A stretch of 49,614 bases of DNA from the NCBI GenBank assembly GCA_029204225.1, contig CM055100.1, forward strand, positions 7,030,933-7,080,546, given 5' to 3'. Below are positions 1-10,969 of this stretch, piece after piece. This DNA comes from Diphasiastrum complanatum (lineage: Eukaryota; Streptophyta; Lycopodiopsida; Lycopodiales; Lycopodiaceae). The position numbers were made by a program, and so were the translations under genes. The notes under the pieces were generated by a model. It ran no database searches, was not told the DNA's origin, and saw only the letters and a program-made list of their open reading frames with translations. Position 1 is the stretch's first letter. Each line of letters begins with the position of its first letter.

Positions 1-833
1 TTCATGCTGTTTTTTAAAGGCTTCCCCAGACAGGGCATAATTTAACCCCCCCAAAAAACCCCCCAAATTTATAATCCCCATACCCAAACCCAAAATAAAA
101 TCAAGTTTTTATGTTTTTTTTTTGTTAATCATTTACGTATTTAATTTTTTTTTTTTTTTTTTTTTACTGTTAAAAAAATAAAAAAAAATAGGGACGCATC
201 CGGGTCCGGACGCCGGACGCAGACGTGGATTGCCTGCGTCCGGCCCGGACGCGCACCTCTAGAATCTGTTATGTACACATGGATCAACTCACTGCTACGT
301 ACCTAATAGAATCTGTTTATGTACACATGGATCAACTCACTGCTTCATTACCAAGTTCAGTGTCAGTTCCTCAATGACCTCCAGAAGTTAGCAAATTATT
401 TCTTTCTCACTGGTAATGGAGAAGTGATAGTTTTATCATTTGGAATTTTCAAAGAAAATAATAGCAAATCTACAAAAGATCTGTTAACTGTTGAATAAAT
501 AGTGGCTGAGCTGCTTTTTTTCTTTGCTCCCAGCAAAAATTTTCTTGCTTGCCTCTTTTACCTTATCAGGTTTTCCTTTGTTTTTTCATGTGAAAATGTC
601 CATTTCTTTTCTAGCTTCTCCACTTTACTAAGTCTTCTGTACATATGACCTATAGGTTTAGAAAATAGTTGTCCATATTCTTATTAATCAGCAAGAATGA
701 CTCCATCATTCTGTGAGGGTGACAAGTTTAGTGATTACCCATATTGACTAATATGCATAAATGAAATCACTGAACGTTTCTTCTAAAGAATGGAAATAGT
801 TGTATTGATTTGACTTTACTTTGCATTATGCAG
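1..833 (+). other. Intron or upstream flank of the SET-MYND gene
   Basis: No coding exon can be seen here. Because the first exon in the window (834) opens inside the MYND finger after a TATGCAG acceptor, this stretch is most likely intron. It holds homopolymer C, A and T tracts (about 45-190), a short GC-rich patch (190-257) with a perfect 10-bp inverted repeat, 213-222 against 234-243, and a tandem duplication at 261-344. The rest (345-833) is AT-rich with no recognisable feature. Confidence 0.6.
261..344. repeat. 47-bp-period tandem duplication
   Basis: Two copies of a 36/37-bp sequence, 261-296 and 308-344, differ by a single inserted T and are separated by 11 bp. It looks like a simple local duplication inside an intron; no function is evident. 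Confidence 0.9.
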
Positions 834-3800
834 GAGTGCCAAAGAGATGCATTATCATGGCATAAGAAGTGGTGTCATGTGGTGGCTTCCATAAAAAACA
901 TTGCTAAACAAGCAAGCTGTGATGAGGATCTGCTGCATTTGGTTCTGGCCCTTGCACTTAGTAAATCCCCATCACTGAAGAAGAGAGGCATGCTTTCTCT
1001 TCTTATATGCAGGTTCTTTTGTAGTTCAAATAATACAAAAGGCCGTAGCTTTAATATTTCTGAAGGGAAATCCAACTGAAATGCATAAAATTTCTTCAAT
1101 TTCATTTTTTCATTTTAAAAGATCAAGTACAGTGACTAACAGGGGTTCTTGGAGAAGGCTTTGTGGGAACATCCAGTGATGGGATCATCTACCCTTGCTT
1201 TTCGGTAAGTCTCTTGTTGAAATTTTTGTTCATTTCATCAAGCTGGAAATTCGATAGAACTGCAATCTAGTGATTCCAGTTATTTTATTTATCTGACATT
1301 TGCAGGATGTAATGGGCTTGCAAACCCATCATGACAAAGCCAAAGCAGATTGGAAGGCAGCGGTTAGGAAGGGCTGTGAATCCCTGCGTGAGGCAATAAC
1401 ACAGTTGGAGTTGGAGGATGAAGATGAGGAGACTATTTGTCAAACACTTACTGTAGGTGTGTAAGTGTGACATTGTAAAGAAACACTGGACACCGTTTAA
1501 ACATTTTCTTGGATGATAATTGCTGCCCATGTTTTGGAACACCATCTGGAATGTGTTCCAGAACACGTTCTGGGGAACCTGATTAGGGTTTCCTAGAAAG
1601 TTGCTATTTTAAAATAAAGGAAACTTTTTGTTTATTAATGTTTTAATCATAGATGCACAGAAACGTGTTCTGAGGAGACGCGTTTCGGAAACCGCATTTC
1701 TCAGACCAGAATCGTTCAAAAAAAAAGAATTTTTTTTTTTTTTTTTGGAAAAATAGCTTATGGCTGAAATTTTTTTAGTGGATCAATGGTCAAACCAGCG
1801 TTTTGCCTCTCAGAAGTGCAGTAGATGGGGCACAAACAGATCTTATTTTCAATAGCTATTTGGTTGTTATTTGCTCCGGTTTTTAATAAATGGTCAGTGG
1901 GTTCGGGGGGCGGTAGCCCCCCGGTGGGGTGTTTGGGGGGCAACGCCCCCCAATGGCAGGGTCCGGGGGCTGCCAGTAGACCCCGGCCCCGACGGTAAGG
2001 CCTCTTCATGATTTGGCCTTCCAACTCCCTGAGCAAAAACACACTTACTGGGACCATTTGTGATCGGAACGAACATGCTAGAGGTTAGTTTTGAATTTTT
2101 ATCCTTGACAGAACCCAACCTGGATTAATGCACCTGAACTGGAACATCCTGCACCCGAAACAGTTGGTAAACTACACAGTAATAATGCTCTTAATTAGAG
2201 CTTTCATCTGATACCCATATTGCCCAAAGAAAAACCAAATTCAAAAAAAACAAAAAACGTTTCTGGATTTTTTTTGAAATTTTCAGAAACGCTTTTCTGA
2301 ACCGCGTTTCTGACCGCAATTCTGAAACACGTTTCAGAAACGCAGTGCATCTATGGTTCTAATTAGTTTCTAGTGTGTGTAAAAAAATTCTGGGTCAAAA
2401 AAGTTTTATTTTTAGTACTAGAAATCAGTTTTGATTGATTTTCTTTTTTCGTTTCTGTAAAATAAATGTGTTTCAGAATGCTGCTATGCCAAATTTGGAT
2501 TATGCTTTTATCCACAGTGGTATTTCTGAATGTGAACTTCTCTCTTTTTGGTCATTGGTGTAGAGGATTTGGAGATGCTAGCAGCTCTTGTGAACACAAA
2601 TGCTCATGGCATGGGTGCGCAAGGTCCACGAAATACTGATAGCGCACTTGGGATCTTCCCTTTTGTGTCCATGCTGAATCACTCCTGCAGGTAATTTTGG
2701 AACTTTATGTTTTTAACACTCAATTAGCAGTGCTCATCTTTTTAGCTCAGACCTTGAAAAGATAACATTGTCTGGTATCTATCGTCTTGCAGTCCCATTT
2801 TGAGCATTGCAGTTGTGTCTGTTATAAAGCTCATAGTTTCAAAGAGTGTTCTATAAGAGGTCGTGTTTGCTTTGAAGCAAGCAGTAGGGATTTATCATTT
2901 GGTTTCTATTATTCTTTTTTAGAGTTCCTATCATTTGTATCGAATTGTTCTTTTTGAAAAACATGAGAATGGTTCTGTGGGGGGGGCTGACTGGTAAGGT
3001 GAGGCCTGAGGGAGGGTAGGCAGTTCGACTGACCATAGTCTGATACAGGGGAGGGCAAGAAAGAAAGCATGCAGAGGCGACATTTTGAGCATTCTTTACA
3101 CTTCACAGATTCTTGTTTAAGCATGTGACATGAATCAACTCGTTGGAGTATAGTATATCACGCTCCTTGATGAGATCGTGAAACTGATTAGTATAACATA
3201 GCTTTTGGAAGCTTACTTGCAGTAGCCTTCAAATATATAAGTGGCACTCAGTTTCTTGGAGGTTTCAGCAGTATTGTACTGTGTATCTGATATAAGATCT
3301 TATCCCAACATGTAGCTGTTGATCCCATTCTTGTGGTAAGATTGATGCTTTAGCACTGTAACTACTGTATTGTTCTACAGGCCAAACTGTTGTTTTGCAT
3401 CAGATCATAAGATTATGTATGTCAGAGCCACACGTGATGTCCCCAAAGGATCTGAGGTACTAAACTTCCTGTTGAAAAAGATTAACTTAGTATTGCAGAT
3501 TAGTGCAATGCATTGTTTATCCATTCACCTTGAGACTTTCAATACTGTCCATTACATAAAGTTTAGTTGGGCTTATTTAGGTAGCTTGATTGCTTTAAGC
3601 TTTGATTTTATGGATGAACTTAGTAGTTTTTCTGAACATGCAGCTGTGTGTTTCATACATTAATTCGTATGAACCCCGGGCCACTCGGAAGCAAGAGCTT
3701 GCAGTAAATAAACATTTTGTGTGTTGCTGTGAACGCTGCATGGAGCCACTTCACTTGTCAGTTGATCGGTTTCTTGAGGTCTGGTATATCATCTGAGCTT

Positions 3801-6016
3801 GAGAGATAGGAGCAATCAAGGTGGACTTTTCTGGTAGGATCCATCGATAAATTTGAGGGTTTTCTGTTTTGCAGGGTTGCATATGTCAGGTAAAAGGTTG
3901 TGGCGGAGTTTTAATTAGAACAGCCTCCAAGAAAGAAAGCTCTTCTGAAGCAGATGTGGCATTATCACCTTGGGAGTGTGACTTGTGTTCATCTGTGCTT
4001 GATCCTGGTCTTCCTTCACCTGCTAAAAGTAAAGCTTTTGGAGATAAGCCCTGGGAACTCGTTTCTCAAGCTGAAGGGAGGCTTGTTGCAGCCATGGCCG
4101 TCTACATCGAGAGACGATTCAAGGAGGCACGCGTCCTGTTGGAGCAATTTCTTGCAGACTTCACAGGAAAGTTGGTAAAGACACACTATATCTCTTGTAA
4201 CCTTAGGAGACTGTATTTGAGGAGAATGATGTCTTGTGAAGAGTAAGTTCAGTTTTCAAACATGCAGGCCTTGGGTGTTTGTGCATCATGTTCCTGCCCA
4301 GCGAGTTTAGGCCTACAAGAGGGGTTTAAGAGGACATAATATCAAATAAGATTTCCTGATTGATGGTTCCCCCCTGAGGTCTGGAATTCAAATTCACTTG
4401 CCACACCTGGACATATGAAATAGCAAAACCTCAAATTCGAATCAAAGGTCAGGGAGATTCTTAGTGATCTCTCATGAAGAAAAGTTTAATGTCGATAAAT
4501 AAATGAGGAGAACAGAATATCATGCCAATGTAAAGTTTAGCACTGTGTTCTCCAAAACAAATGCTCAATCTAGTAACATAGGAAAATCATAGAAACCTTT
4601 CTTAATTTTTCCCAGTTACATTTTGAGTGGTTGTCTATGTCACAGCACAAAGAATTCAAACTTGTCATCAATGATGATGCGATTGGATGATGTACTTGGA
4701 CAAATGTGTCATTGTCAACAGGAAAGGAGGCCACAAATGGATCGTCATTGTCAACAAGAAAGGAGGCCACAAATGTTTTGTAATCTGAAATGACAGCACA
4801 AAGATTACTGACATCGAAAATAGGAGAAACTTTGGAATTAGGGAGTAACTTGAGTTGGTAGGTTGCAATTGTAATAACTCTAAAGATCTCAAAAGGGGCC
4901 ATAGTGGTGAACGACCACAAGAAACTTGAATAGTGATGATGTTCGCAAACATGAGGTGACATAATTTGGACGGTTGATACTTGAGCATGTTACACTTGGA
5001 CACCATGAGGAAGTCTTGGCACTCGTTTGAAATTCATACGTTTATGAAGCAAACTAGAATGGATGCTCATCAGTGGGTGCAGGAAAATGTGTTAAAGAAG
5101 TTGATGGCCTTGTGAGAGCTGGAATGGGTAAACCCAGTGTTGGTATTCACTTGCAGTTATAGCTGAATTCTACATAAAGCACACAGGAGCTTTGCAACTA
5201 GGTTAATTATAGATCTTAGGTTGCTGGTTGTTTCACATTTGTGATTTTTGAATCTTCAACACTTGCAAAATTTGGGCCACTTTGAGACCCTCTTAACATT
5301 TCTGTCTATTTACCACCTAGGTGATGCACCAACCTGTATTTCTTATCCAAGATTCTCAAATACTATTCTAGCTATGTTCTGAATCTACTCAAAATACTAT
5401 TTCTCTCAAAGACACTATTATGTGCCTGAATTCTGCCTTGTCTACATTAAGTCTGTAGGGCATAAAAATGGCTTGACAAATCTGCTAGCAGACGAGCTTT
5501 TGTGCTCCCAAGGATCTAATTTTTTACTTCGTTTAATTGCAGCATCCTCTCCATGTTCTCCTGTTTGATGCCTTGACTCCTCTTATGAATTGCTGTCGTG
5601 CAATGGGTGATGCTGAAGAAGGTTCACGAATATGTCGTACAATTATAAACTGCTTAGAGAAAGTATCATCTGGACCTACACTGGAGCTTGCGAACTTTTA
5701 CTACTGTCTTGGGGAAATGCATGCTGAGAGGGCAGATACATACGGTCTATCTCGAGTGCTGGCCAAACGACACATGAGACTGGTCTGTGTTGACTTGAGT
5801 ATTCTTAAATTTCGGACACAATGTCTCGGCTTTTGTTCTTCGTTAAGATGTTGTGATAGTTGTGCTATGCTCTCTAGTCAGTGGAATATATTCTGAGAGT
5901 TTTGCATTGGTTCTTTACAGGCACATGAGGCATTTGAACATGTTGAAATTATTCAAAATGTTTGCCTTGGCAAATCTACAATGGCGTCTCGACTAAGCAA
6001 ACAAAAACCAGAATAG
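834..6016 (+). CDS. SET and MYND domain (SMYD-type) protein lysine methyltransferase, 3' part
   Basis: Probable S-adenosylmethionine-dependent protein lysine methyltransferase acting on histone or other proteins. Nine exons can be read: 834-960, 1143-1204, 1306-1456, 2564-2690, 3381-3456, 3644-3778, 3875-4174, 5543-5782, 5921-6016. All introns are GT-AG, all phases agree and the total is 1314 nt, i.e. 437 codons plus TAG. Exon 1 opens with the end of a MYND zinc finger (C-x7-H-x3-C, ECQRDALSWHKKWC). Exons 2-3 carry GEGFVGTSSDGIIYPCFS, typical of the split SET region. Exon 4 ends in NHSC, completed as NHSCRPN in exon 5: the SAM-binding and catalytic SET motif. Exons 5-6 give GSELCVSYI followed by a post-SET cluster with FVCCCERC. 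Exons 7-8 are helical and TPR-like, as in SMYD C-termini. The SET N-terminus and most of MYND lie upstream of the window. The class is clear from motifs; which plant SDG/ASHR member it is, I cannot say. Confidence 0.88.
1648..2355. mobile_element. 708-bp TIR element (hAT-like by TSD length) in intron 3
   Basis: The ends are perfect 11-bp inverted repeats (CATAGATGCAC at 1648-1658; GTGCATCTATG at 2345-2355), followed inward on both sides by clusters of a diverged subterminal motif close to GAAACGYGTTTC. The flanking 8-mers GTTTTAAT (1640-1647) and GTTCTAAT (2356-2363) match at 7 of 8 bases and read as a target site duplication; 8 bp is the hAT length. There is no transposase ORF, so it is non-autonomous. 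The centre holds a GC-rich hairpin cluster. The superfamily is inferred only from TSD length. Confidence 0.75.
1899..2000. repeat. GC-rich hairpin cluster inside the intronic TIR element
   Basis: About 100 bp of very G+C-rich sequence in an AT-rich intron. Two strong hairpins can be drawn: 1904-1911 with 1916-1923 (8-bp stem, 4-nt loop) and 1933-1941 with 1945-1953 (9-bp stem, 3-nt loop). Further C/G runs to 2000 could pair as well. There is no credible coding content on either strand. Confidence 0.8.
4709..4775. repeat. 36-bp-period tandem duplication in intron 7
   Basis: Two 31-bp copies, 4709-4739 and 4745-4775, differ at one base. They lie within the 1.37-kb intron 7 (4175-5542) of the SET-MYND gene. 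The antisense strand is open here (4570-5006, two frames), but no family is recognisable in the translations. Confidence 0.8.
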
Positions 6017-6930
6017 GCCTGTGAGGCTTTTGGGCATATTTAAAAGTAATCAAAAGGTTTTTCTTGGAATTTACTACAATGGCATCTCACCTAACAAATT
6101 GAGAGTAGCTTGGGTGCTGCCGTAGACACGCAATCTTTTATAGTATGAGCTTTAGTTAGCATAATGTACATTGGCCATAGAAATTGTTTGAAGGCTTAGT
6201 ACAGGTTTTTGGAGAATGATCAAAAATTGTTTTCTCACCTTATAGAGCTAGGAAAAGTCCCCGGTGTGGTTGGTTGGAGTGAATATGCAGCGCTGGAAAG
6301 CAACATTAAAGCAAGTGTTTATCACTGCCCATCCAGCGACATCTAAAGCCAGGAACTCCCATGGAACGGAAGTCACCACTATATAGGTCCAGTATCATTC
6401 TCTTATAATGATAGAATTTTTTATTATTTTCAGCTCCGGTGGCACTATGACTTCTGAGACACCGTAGGTCACCTCTGGATCACGAGTATGTATGCTGCTG
6501 TGAAGACACTCTATGTACCCATATCGTCAGACCAGTGTAGCCAAAAAAGGCAATGAAGGGATTCTCATTTGTGGGCTGCATGCAATTCTTTGATTCAAGT
6601 TTTCACACCCTCTCTCTGGCAGGCTTTTTGGAATGGTATGGGCTCTGGCATGTGAGTTCCCTAGAGAAATTTTTCAATCACTTTTTTTCAGCAAATACAG
6701 AGATAAATTGCCAAGATCACTCTACTGATGCTTGTTACTCATAGGGAATATCTAGCAAGAATTGTTTTTAGAAGTGCTCATATATGTCCTAGTGTTTTCG
6801 GCTGTCGTGTAGCATGGACACTTGATTGTCATAACTGAGTTTAGTCTTTATTTCAGCTCATTTTCAATTTTCCTTTGTCATTTTTCTAGCCAAAGTAAAC
6901 ATTTCTGAACAGATTGCCTGGCCAGAATAC
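6017..6930. other. SET-MYND gene 3' flank
   Basis: This presumably begins with the 3' UTR of the SET-MYND gene. I see no convincing exon, RNA gene or element end. The sequence is AT-rich and unremarkable. Confidence 0.5.
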
Positions 6931-8470
6931 TCAATGTTCTTCCTTTAGTGCAAGCCTGCATTGCGACTGAGTTTGCCCTTCACCTCCAGAGAGTGCAACA
7001 GCTTGTTGTTTCTTATTTGACCAAGAAGAATAACCATTTCCAAAATGAAAGACATATCCTAAGGTAAATTTCATGTCATCTATAAATCTTCCCCAATCAA
7101 CATGTAAATAACCAAGCAAAGTAGGCATACAAGGGCATCTTTGATAAACTAATCCAAAGTTAATAATACCTTTGACATAGGCAGCTTTTTAATGGTCTTT
7201 TGTAGGCGTAAGCATAAATTGACTATCTAAACCAACTATATGATTTATGTCAAGCCTTATAGTTGTTAGGTGAACCGTAGAACTAATTAGTTGAGTACCA
7301 TCATGTAAAGACCATATCTTATTAACTTCAAGTGGAGATGAAAAAATATTTCATCATACAAAAGAGCTCAAAAGTTCATTAACACACTTATTTGATTAAG
7401 AGATATGCCAAGATCACATTGTTTAACTTCAACACCAAGGCAATATAAGATTAGGATTGAAAGTATATAAATCCTCCTTGATTGATTTCACTAATTCAAG
7501 ATTGTTTCCCATGATGATTAGATCATCGATGTAAAATACCACCAAAGTGGCATTTTCATTTTGAGATAAGATGTAAAGATTGGAATTTGAAAAAAGTCCT
7601 TACCAATTCTCTGGTTTAGAAATTGTCATCGATATGCTTGTACCTTGCTTGAGCACTTGTTTGAGTCCATATAAAGCTTTCTCAAGCTTGCATACTTTTG
7701 TATATTGTCTCTTAATAACATAGCCCTCGCGCTGTAGCATATAGGCATCTTCATCTAGGAATCCATCCAAGAACGTAGGTTTGACATTCACTTGATGAGT
7801 TTTTAAATCCAAAATAAGACATCAATGCAATGATCATCCTCCAAGTTGTCCACTTGTAATCAATGACTTTGTTTTGAGCATGTCCTTTGATGACAAGATG
7901 CGCTTGGATAACTAAATATGGATCCATCCACATTGTACTTGATACTAAACACCCACGTATTTTTAATTGGCTTTTTGTCTTTTGATAAGCTCACAATCTC
8001 CTAAGTCTCATGCTTACCAATTGAATCTAATTCTCCTTGCATTGCATCACGCCATACTTCTTTCCATCATGTTTGTCGTAGTGCAAGATTTTTTTTGAAA
8101 CCTATCAGGTGCTTTGTGTTCATGAGTAGACTCTCATTTTCTCCCTCTCCCTCTTTACTAGACTTTATTTGTTTACTTGACACTCAAGTTATTTTTCACA
8201 TTGTCAAATAACTTCTTATTGAGCTTGGTAGGCTTCTTGGGCTCAAGTGACAACGTCATTGACGTATGTGTATCCCAAGGTACATCCAAAAATATTCTCT
8301 TTTTTTTGCATGCTCTTTTCTCATGGTCCTTATCAGAATATATAATGTATGAGAACATACCATGTATTTGGAATCTTGAAGAATCTTTTCTTCTTGTGAT
8401 ACATTACCCTTTTCTAATTCATCACCATCAAAAGGAAAATGCCATATATCATCAATTCTTGAAGTATTGA
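6931..8470 (-). pseudogene. Ty1/copia pol remnant (IN tail, RT, RNase H)
   Basis: Read on the minus strand from 8470 down to 6931, the order is that of copia pol. A linker at 8358-8173 (YSDKDH, PKKPTKLNKK) is followed by the start of RT at about 8090-7890, with the typical sequence around WRDAMQGELDSIGKHET, KPIKNTWVFSIKYNVDGSI. RT continues at 7812-7600 with EDAYMLQREGYVI and KLEKALYGLKQ. RNase H lies at 7128-6945 (HVDWGRFIDDMKFTLGYVF, then SWSNKKQQAVALS). Frameshifts and stops interrupt it throughout, and the part with the YVDD box is lost or unreadable. No LTR is assigned. It is a dead retrotransposon fragment. Confidence 0.85.
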
Positions 8471-9430
8471 CAGTGTTATCTAGATTATCCTCCGATATAC
8501 AACACGAGGAATTGAAAATCTACCATTGTTGATTAACTCGTCGTGTGTTCGATAATCTATGCACATTCAAAAAATATCATCTTTTTTTTTAAACAAGGAG
8601 CATTGGTGAAGCAAAAGGTGATTTACTTAAACTGATGAACTCTTGATCAATTAATTCCTGGACCTATTGACGAACTTCTTTTCTTTTCAATTTTGATAAT
8701 CTATAAGGAGAAATGTTGATAGGCCTTCAAACCTAGTTCTAGTTCTATGAGATGATCCACGAATCTTGTTGGAGGATCCCCTTTCGATAATGTGCTTGGA
8801 AACACATCTTTAAACTTATTCAAAACTCGTTGTACCTTCGAGTTCATCAGGTTCACATTAACTTATTTGATTTTGCCATCATCCATCTCAATTTCCAAAA
8901 TAAACATATATCTACATGCTTACAAGATATGTGTTGAGCTTGTCCCTTGGTAATCAGTCGTATGGATTGTTCTTTCTTGGAACTACTAATTTAAAATTCG
9001 TTTCTTGACTGCTTGAACTCCATTGTTCCATGCTTGAAGTTAAAGGTAACCAACCAATGTTTGTAACCATTCGCGACACCAAGTATCATGTCAATAAGTC
9101 CCATATCATCGACATACAGATTAGTTTTAGCTCATAGTTACCCATCCAAATCTTGGATTCTTTTATTGCAAGTGACAAAATTTCTATCAGCAATATGGAT
9201 ACACAATATCTTTGGAGTCTTCATGATTGATAAGTTACAACTCCTAACCGAACGGCTGTTGAAGAAATTATGGATGCTCCTACTATCGCTTAAAATATAA
9301 ATTTCTCTTCCATTAATTTTTTCTCTAATATGAAAGGTTCCAGAAGAATGAGAATCATTAAATGCGTTAAGGACATGAAAAAAGTGATGTATTCACATCC
9401 TTTCTATTAACACTTTTATGTCATCTCCCA
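8471..9430 (-). pseudogene. Ty3/gypsy protease-RT remnant
   Basis: On the minus strand a decayed gypsy pol runs from about 9430 down to 8471. The protease end gives DMILGVANGYKHWLVTFNFK (about 9095-9030), corresponding to the DxILGxDWL region of plant gypsy proteases. A spacer with VLNKFKDVFPS follows. The RT start gives DPPTRFVDHLIELELG, KSPFASPMLLV and RMCIDYRTHDELI (about 8800-8530), the beginning of the RT palm. Several stops and frameshifts are present. It abuts the copia fragment in the same orientation, so one probably inserted in, or recombined with, the other. Confidence 0.8.
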
Positions 9431-9559
9431 TTCTCAACTTCTGGCTCTCCATCGACAAACGATTCATAATGATATTCCTATAACATTTGAAGATCGTCCT
9501 CATTGAATATATTATGGCTTATTGGCAAAACATCACATACATCAAAGGACATTCACCAA

Positions 9560-10250
9560 GTTTAATGACTAAAAGGACAAAACATAACATTGATAATCAA
9601 TGACAAAATGATGTAATGTAATGGTAGTCTTCTAATCACAAGTTAGATGTAACTTAGAACTTCGCTAGGCTAGTCTTAGGCTACTTTCCAAACAATTGAC
9701 CATCAATAATGAGGCTCATGGCCAGGTTATATTGTCTAAGGCAATAATGACCACATGGCTTGGCCCACAAATCAGTCTACCAATTTCAAATAATAAATGG
9801 ACCCATGGCCCAAAGTATATGGTCAAAACGACAAATAGTATCAATGAAAATCCATAGTCCGTGTGAATATATATGCTTATATATGGGTAACAACTATATA
9901 CTATAAACAGCCGCCAACTAGTATACCTTTAGGTATTGGGCTAGTTACCTTTTTTAAGAGCATTTCCTTATGGGACCCAGATACCCTAAGTTGCCCTATT
10001 CTTTAGAAGGTTTCACTAAGGGCCTCTAGATAGTATATATAGGACTATCATTTAGGATTCATCAATTGATGATTATTTGGCTTATTAGTATTGCTTGGGC
10101 TCTTCGTGGGAAAACCCTTTGCTATTGCTTGTAGGGCTATAGCCATTGATTATATCAAATCCTCTTGGCCATTCTTCGTGGGAGATTGTTTGATCGTGTC
10201 TATTATAATCATTTATGCTTCATTGTACAATATCCACAGAGTCTATAACT
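9560..10250 (+). mobile_element. Possible copia-type LTR, right part
   Basis: This stretch ends just before TGGTATCAAAGC (10251-10262), which differs at one base from the initiator-Met primer-binding site of copia elements. A TATA-like TATATATAG lies at about 10036. The left end cannot be fixed, and a TG...CA border is uncertain (a CA at 10238 would leave 12 nt before the PBS). No matching second LTR was found. Confidence 0.4.
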
Positions 10251-10262
10251 TGGTATCAAAGC
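10251..10262 (+). other. Primer-binding site (initiator Met tRNA type)
   Basis: TGGTATCAAAGC, one base away from the copia consensus TGGTATCAGAGC that is exact at 44194. The internal region that should follow is cut off by a TIR element at 10347. Confidence 0.5.
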
Positions 10263-10346
10263 ACTTCTTGCCTCAATGGGAGTGTTTATTTATTTTTTAC
10301 GATTTGTTTTCTTTTGTTGTTGTTTTCTTTAGGAGGGCATTTTTTC

Positions 10347-10956
10347 CATAGTTACTAGAGAACACGTTCCCACCCCTTTGGAATGCAAGGTCGTTGTTTC
10401 CACCAAGCCACTCATGTGGGAACGTGGATGAGAATGCGTGGAAACATTCCCAAAGCATTGGGAATGCGTTCCTAGGCATTTCCTCCCACGTTCCCGAGTT
10501 TGGGAACACGTTCCTAACCTAGAAAACAAAAATCAAATCTTTTTGAGCTGATTTTGCTATGGCTGCCTCTAGTACATGCTCAAGCTGCCCACTTCCAAGG
10601 TGCATTGGCCTCTTATACATGCCAGTATTGCCAAAGGCCCAAGTTCCACCCACACAAGTGACCCTTTGCTATAGCTGAACAAAGTCTACTGTCGCCCAAG
10701 GTTGACGGCTCTTCCTTCCGCTGCCATTTCAAGTTTTTTTATATTATTATTTAAGTTTCTAACTTTCTATGTTTACGATCTATAATCAGACTCTTGCATG
10801 ACCTTGGAAGTTTGCTATAAAAATTCTCATATTTTTCTTGCTTTTTGTAGATTTTTTAAACTTGAAATTAATGACATGGCATTCCCAAGTTCTCGAAAAC
10901 ATTCTCGTTCCTAGGGGTCATGTTCCCACCACGTTCCTACTCCCTAGCAACTATAG
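10347..10956. mobile_element. About 610-bp TIR element with GGAACGTGTTCC-type subterminal motifs
   Basis: The left end CATAGTTACTAGAGAACACG mirrors the right end, whose reverse complement begins CTATAGTTGCTAGGGA. Both ends then carry clusters of GGAACRYGTTCC-like palindromes (10358-10515 and 10885-10940). No transposase frame exists; the interior (about 10520-10880) has no recognisable feature. T-rich flanks make the target duplication ambiguous. The architecture matches the intron-3 element, so both probably belong to related non-autonomous families. Confidence 0.6.
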
Positions 10957-10969
10957 TTTTTCTGGCAAT

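Noticed and set aside
1143-1204. Alternative reading of exon 2 in another frame (GFLEKALWEHPV...)
   Set aside because: The splice phase to exon 3 fails; the frame VLGEGFVGTSSDGII fits both neighbours and the SET pattern.
1285-1566. Minus-strand frame opposite exon 3 of the SET-MYND gene
   Set aside because: Shadow of a real exon whose splice phases fit the neighbouring exons.
4570-5006. Minus-strand open frames (112 and 130 codons) inside intron 7 of the SET-MYND gene
   Set aside because: The two frames overlap, no domain is recognisable and part of the length is due to a 36-bp tandem duplication; no promoter or splice context supports a nested gene.
10091-10351. Hydrophobic 86-codon plus-strand frame
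   Set aside because: It crosses the putative LTR end and the primer-binding site; a membrane protein is not supported.
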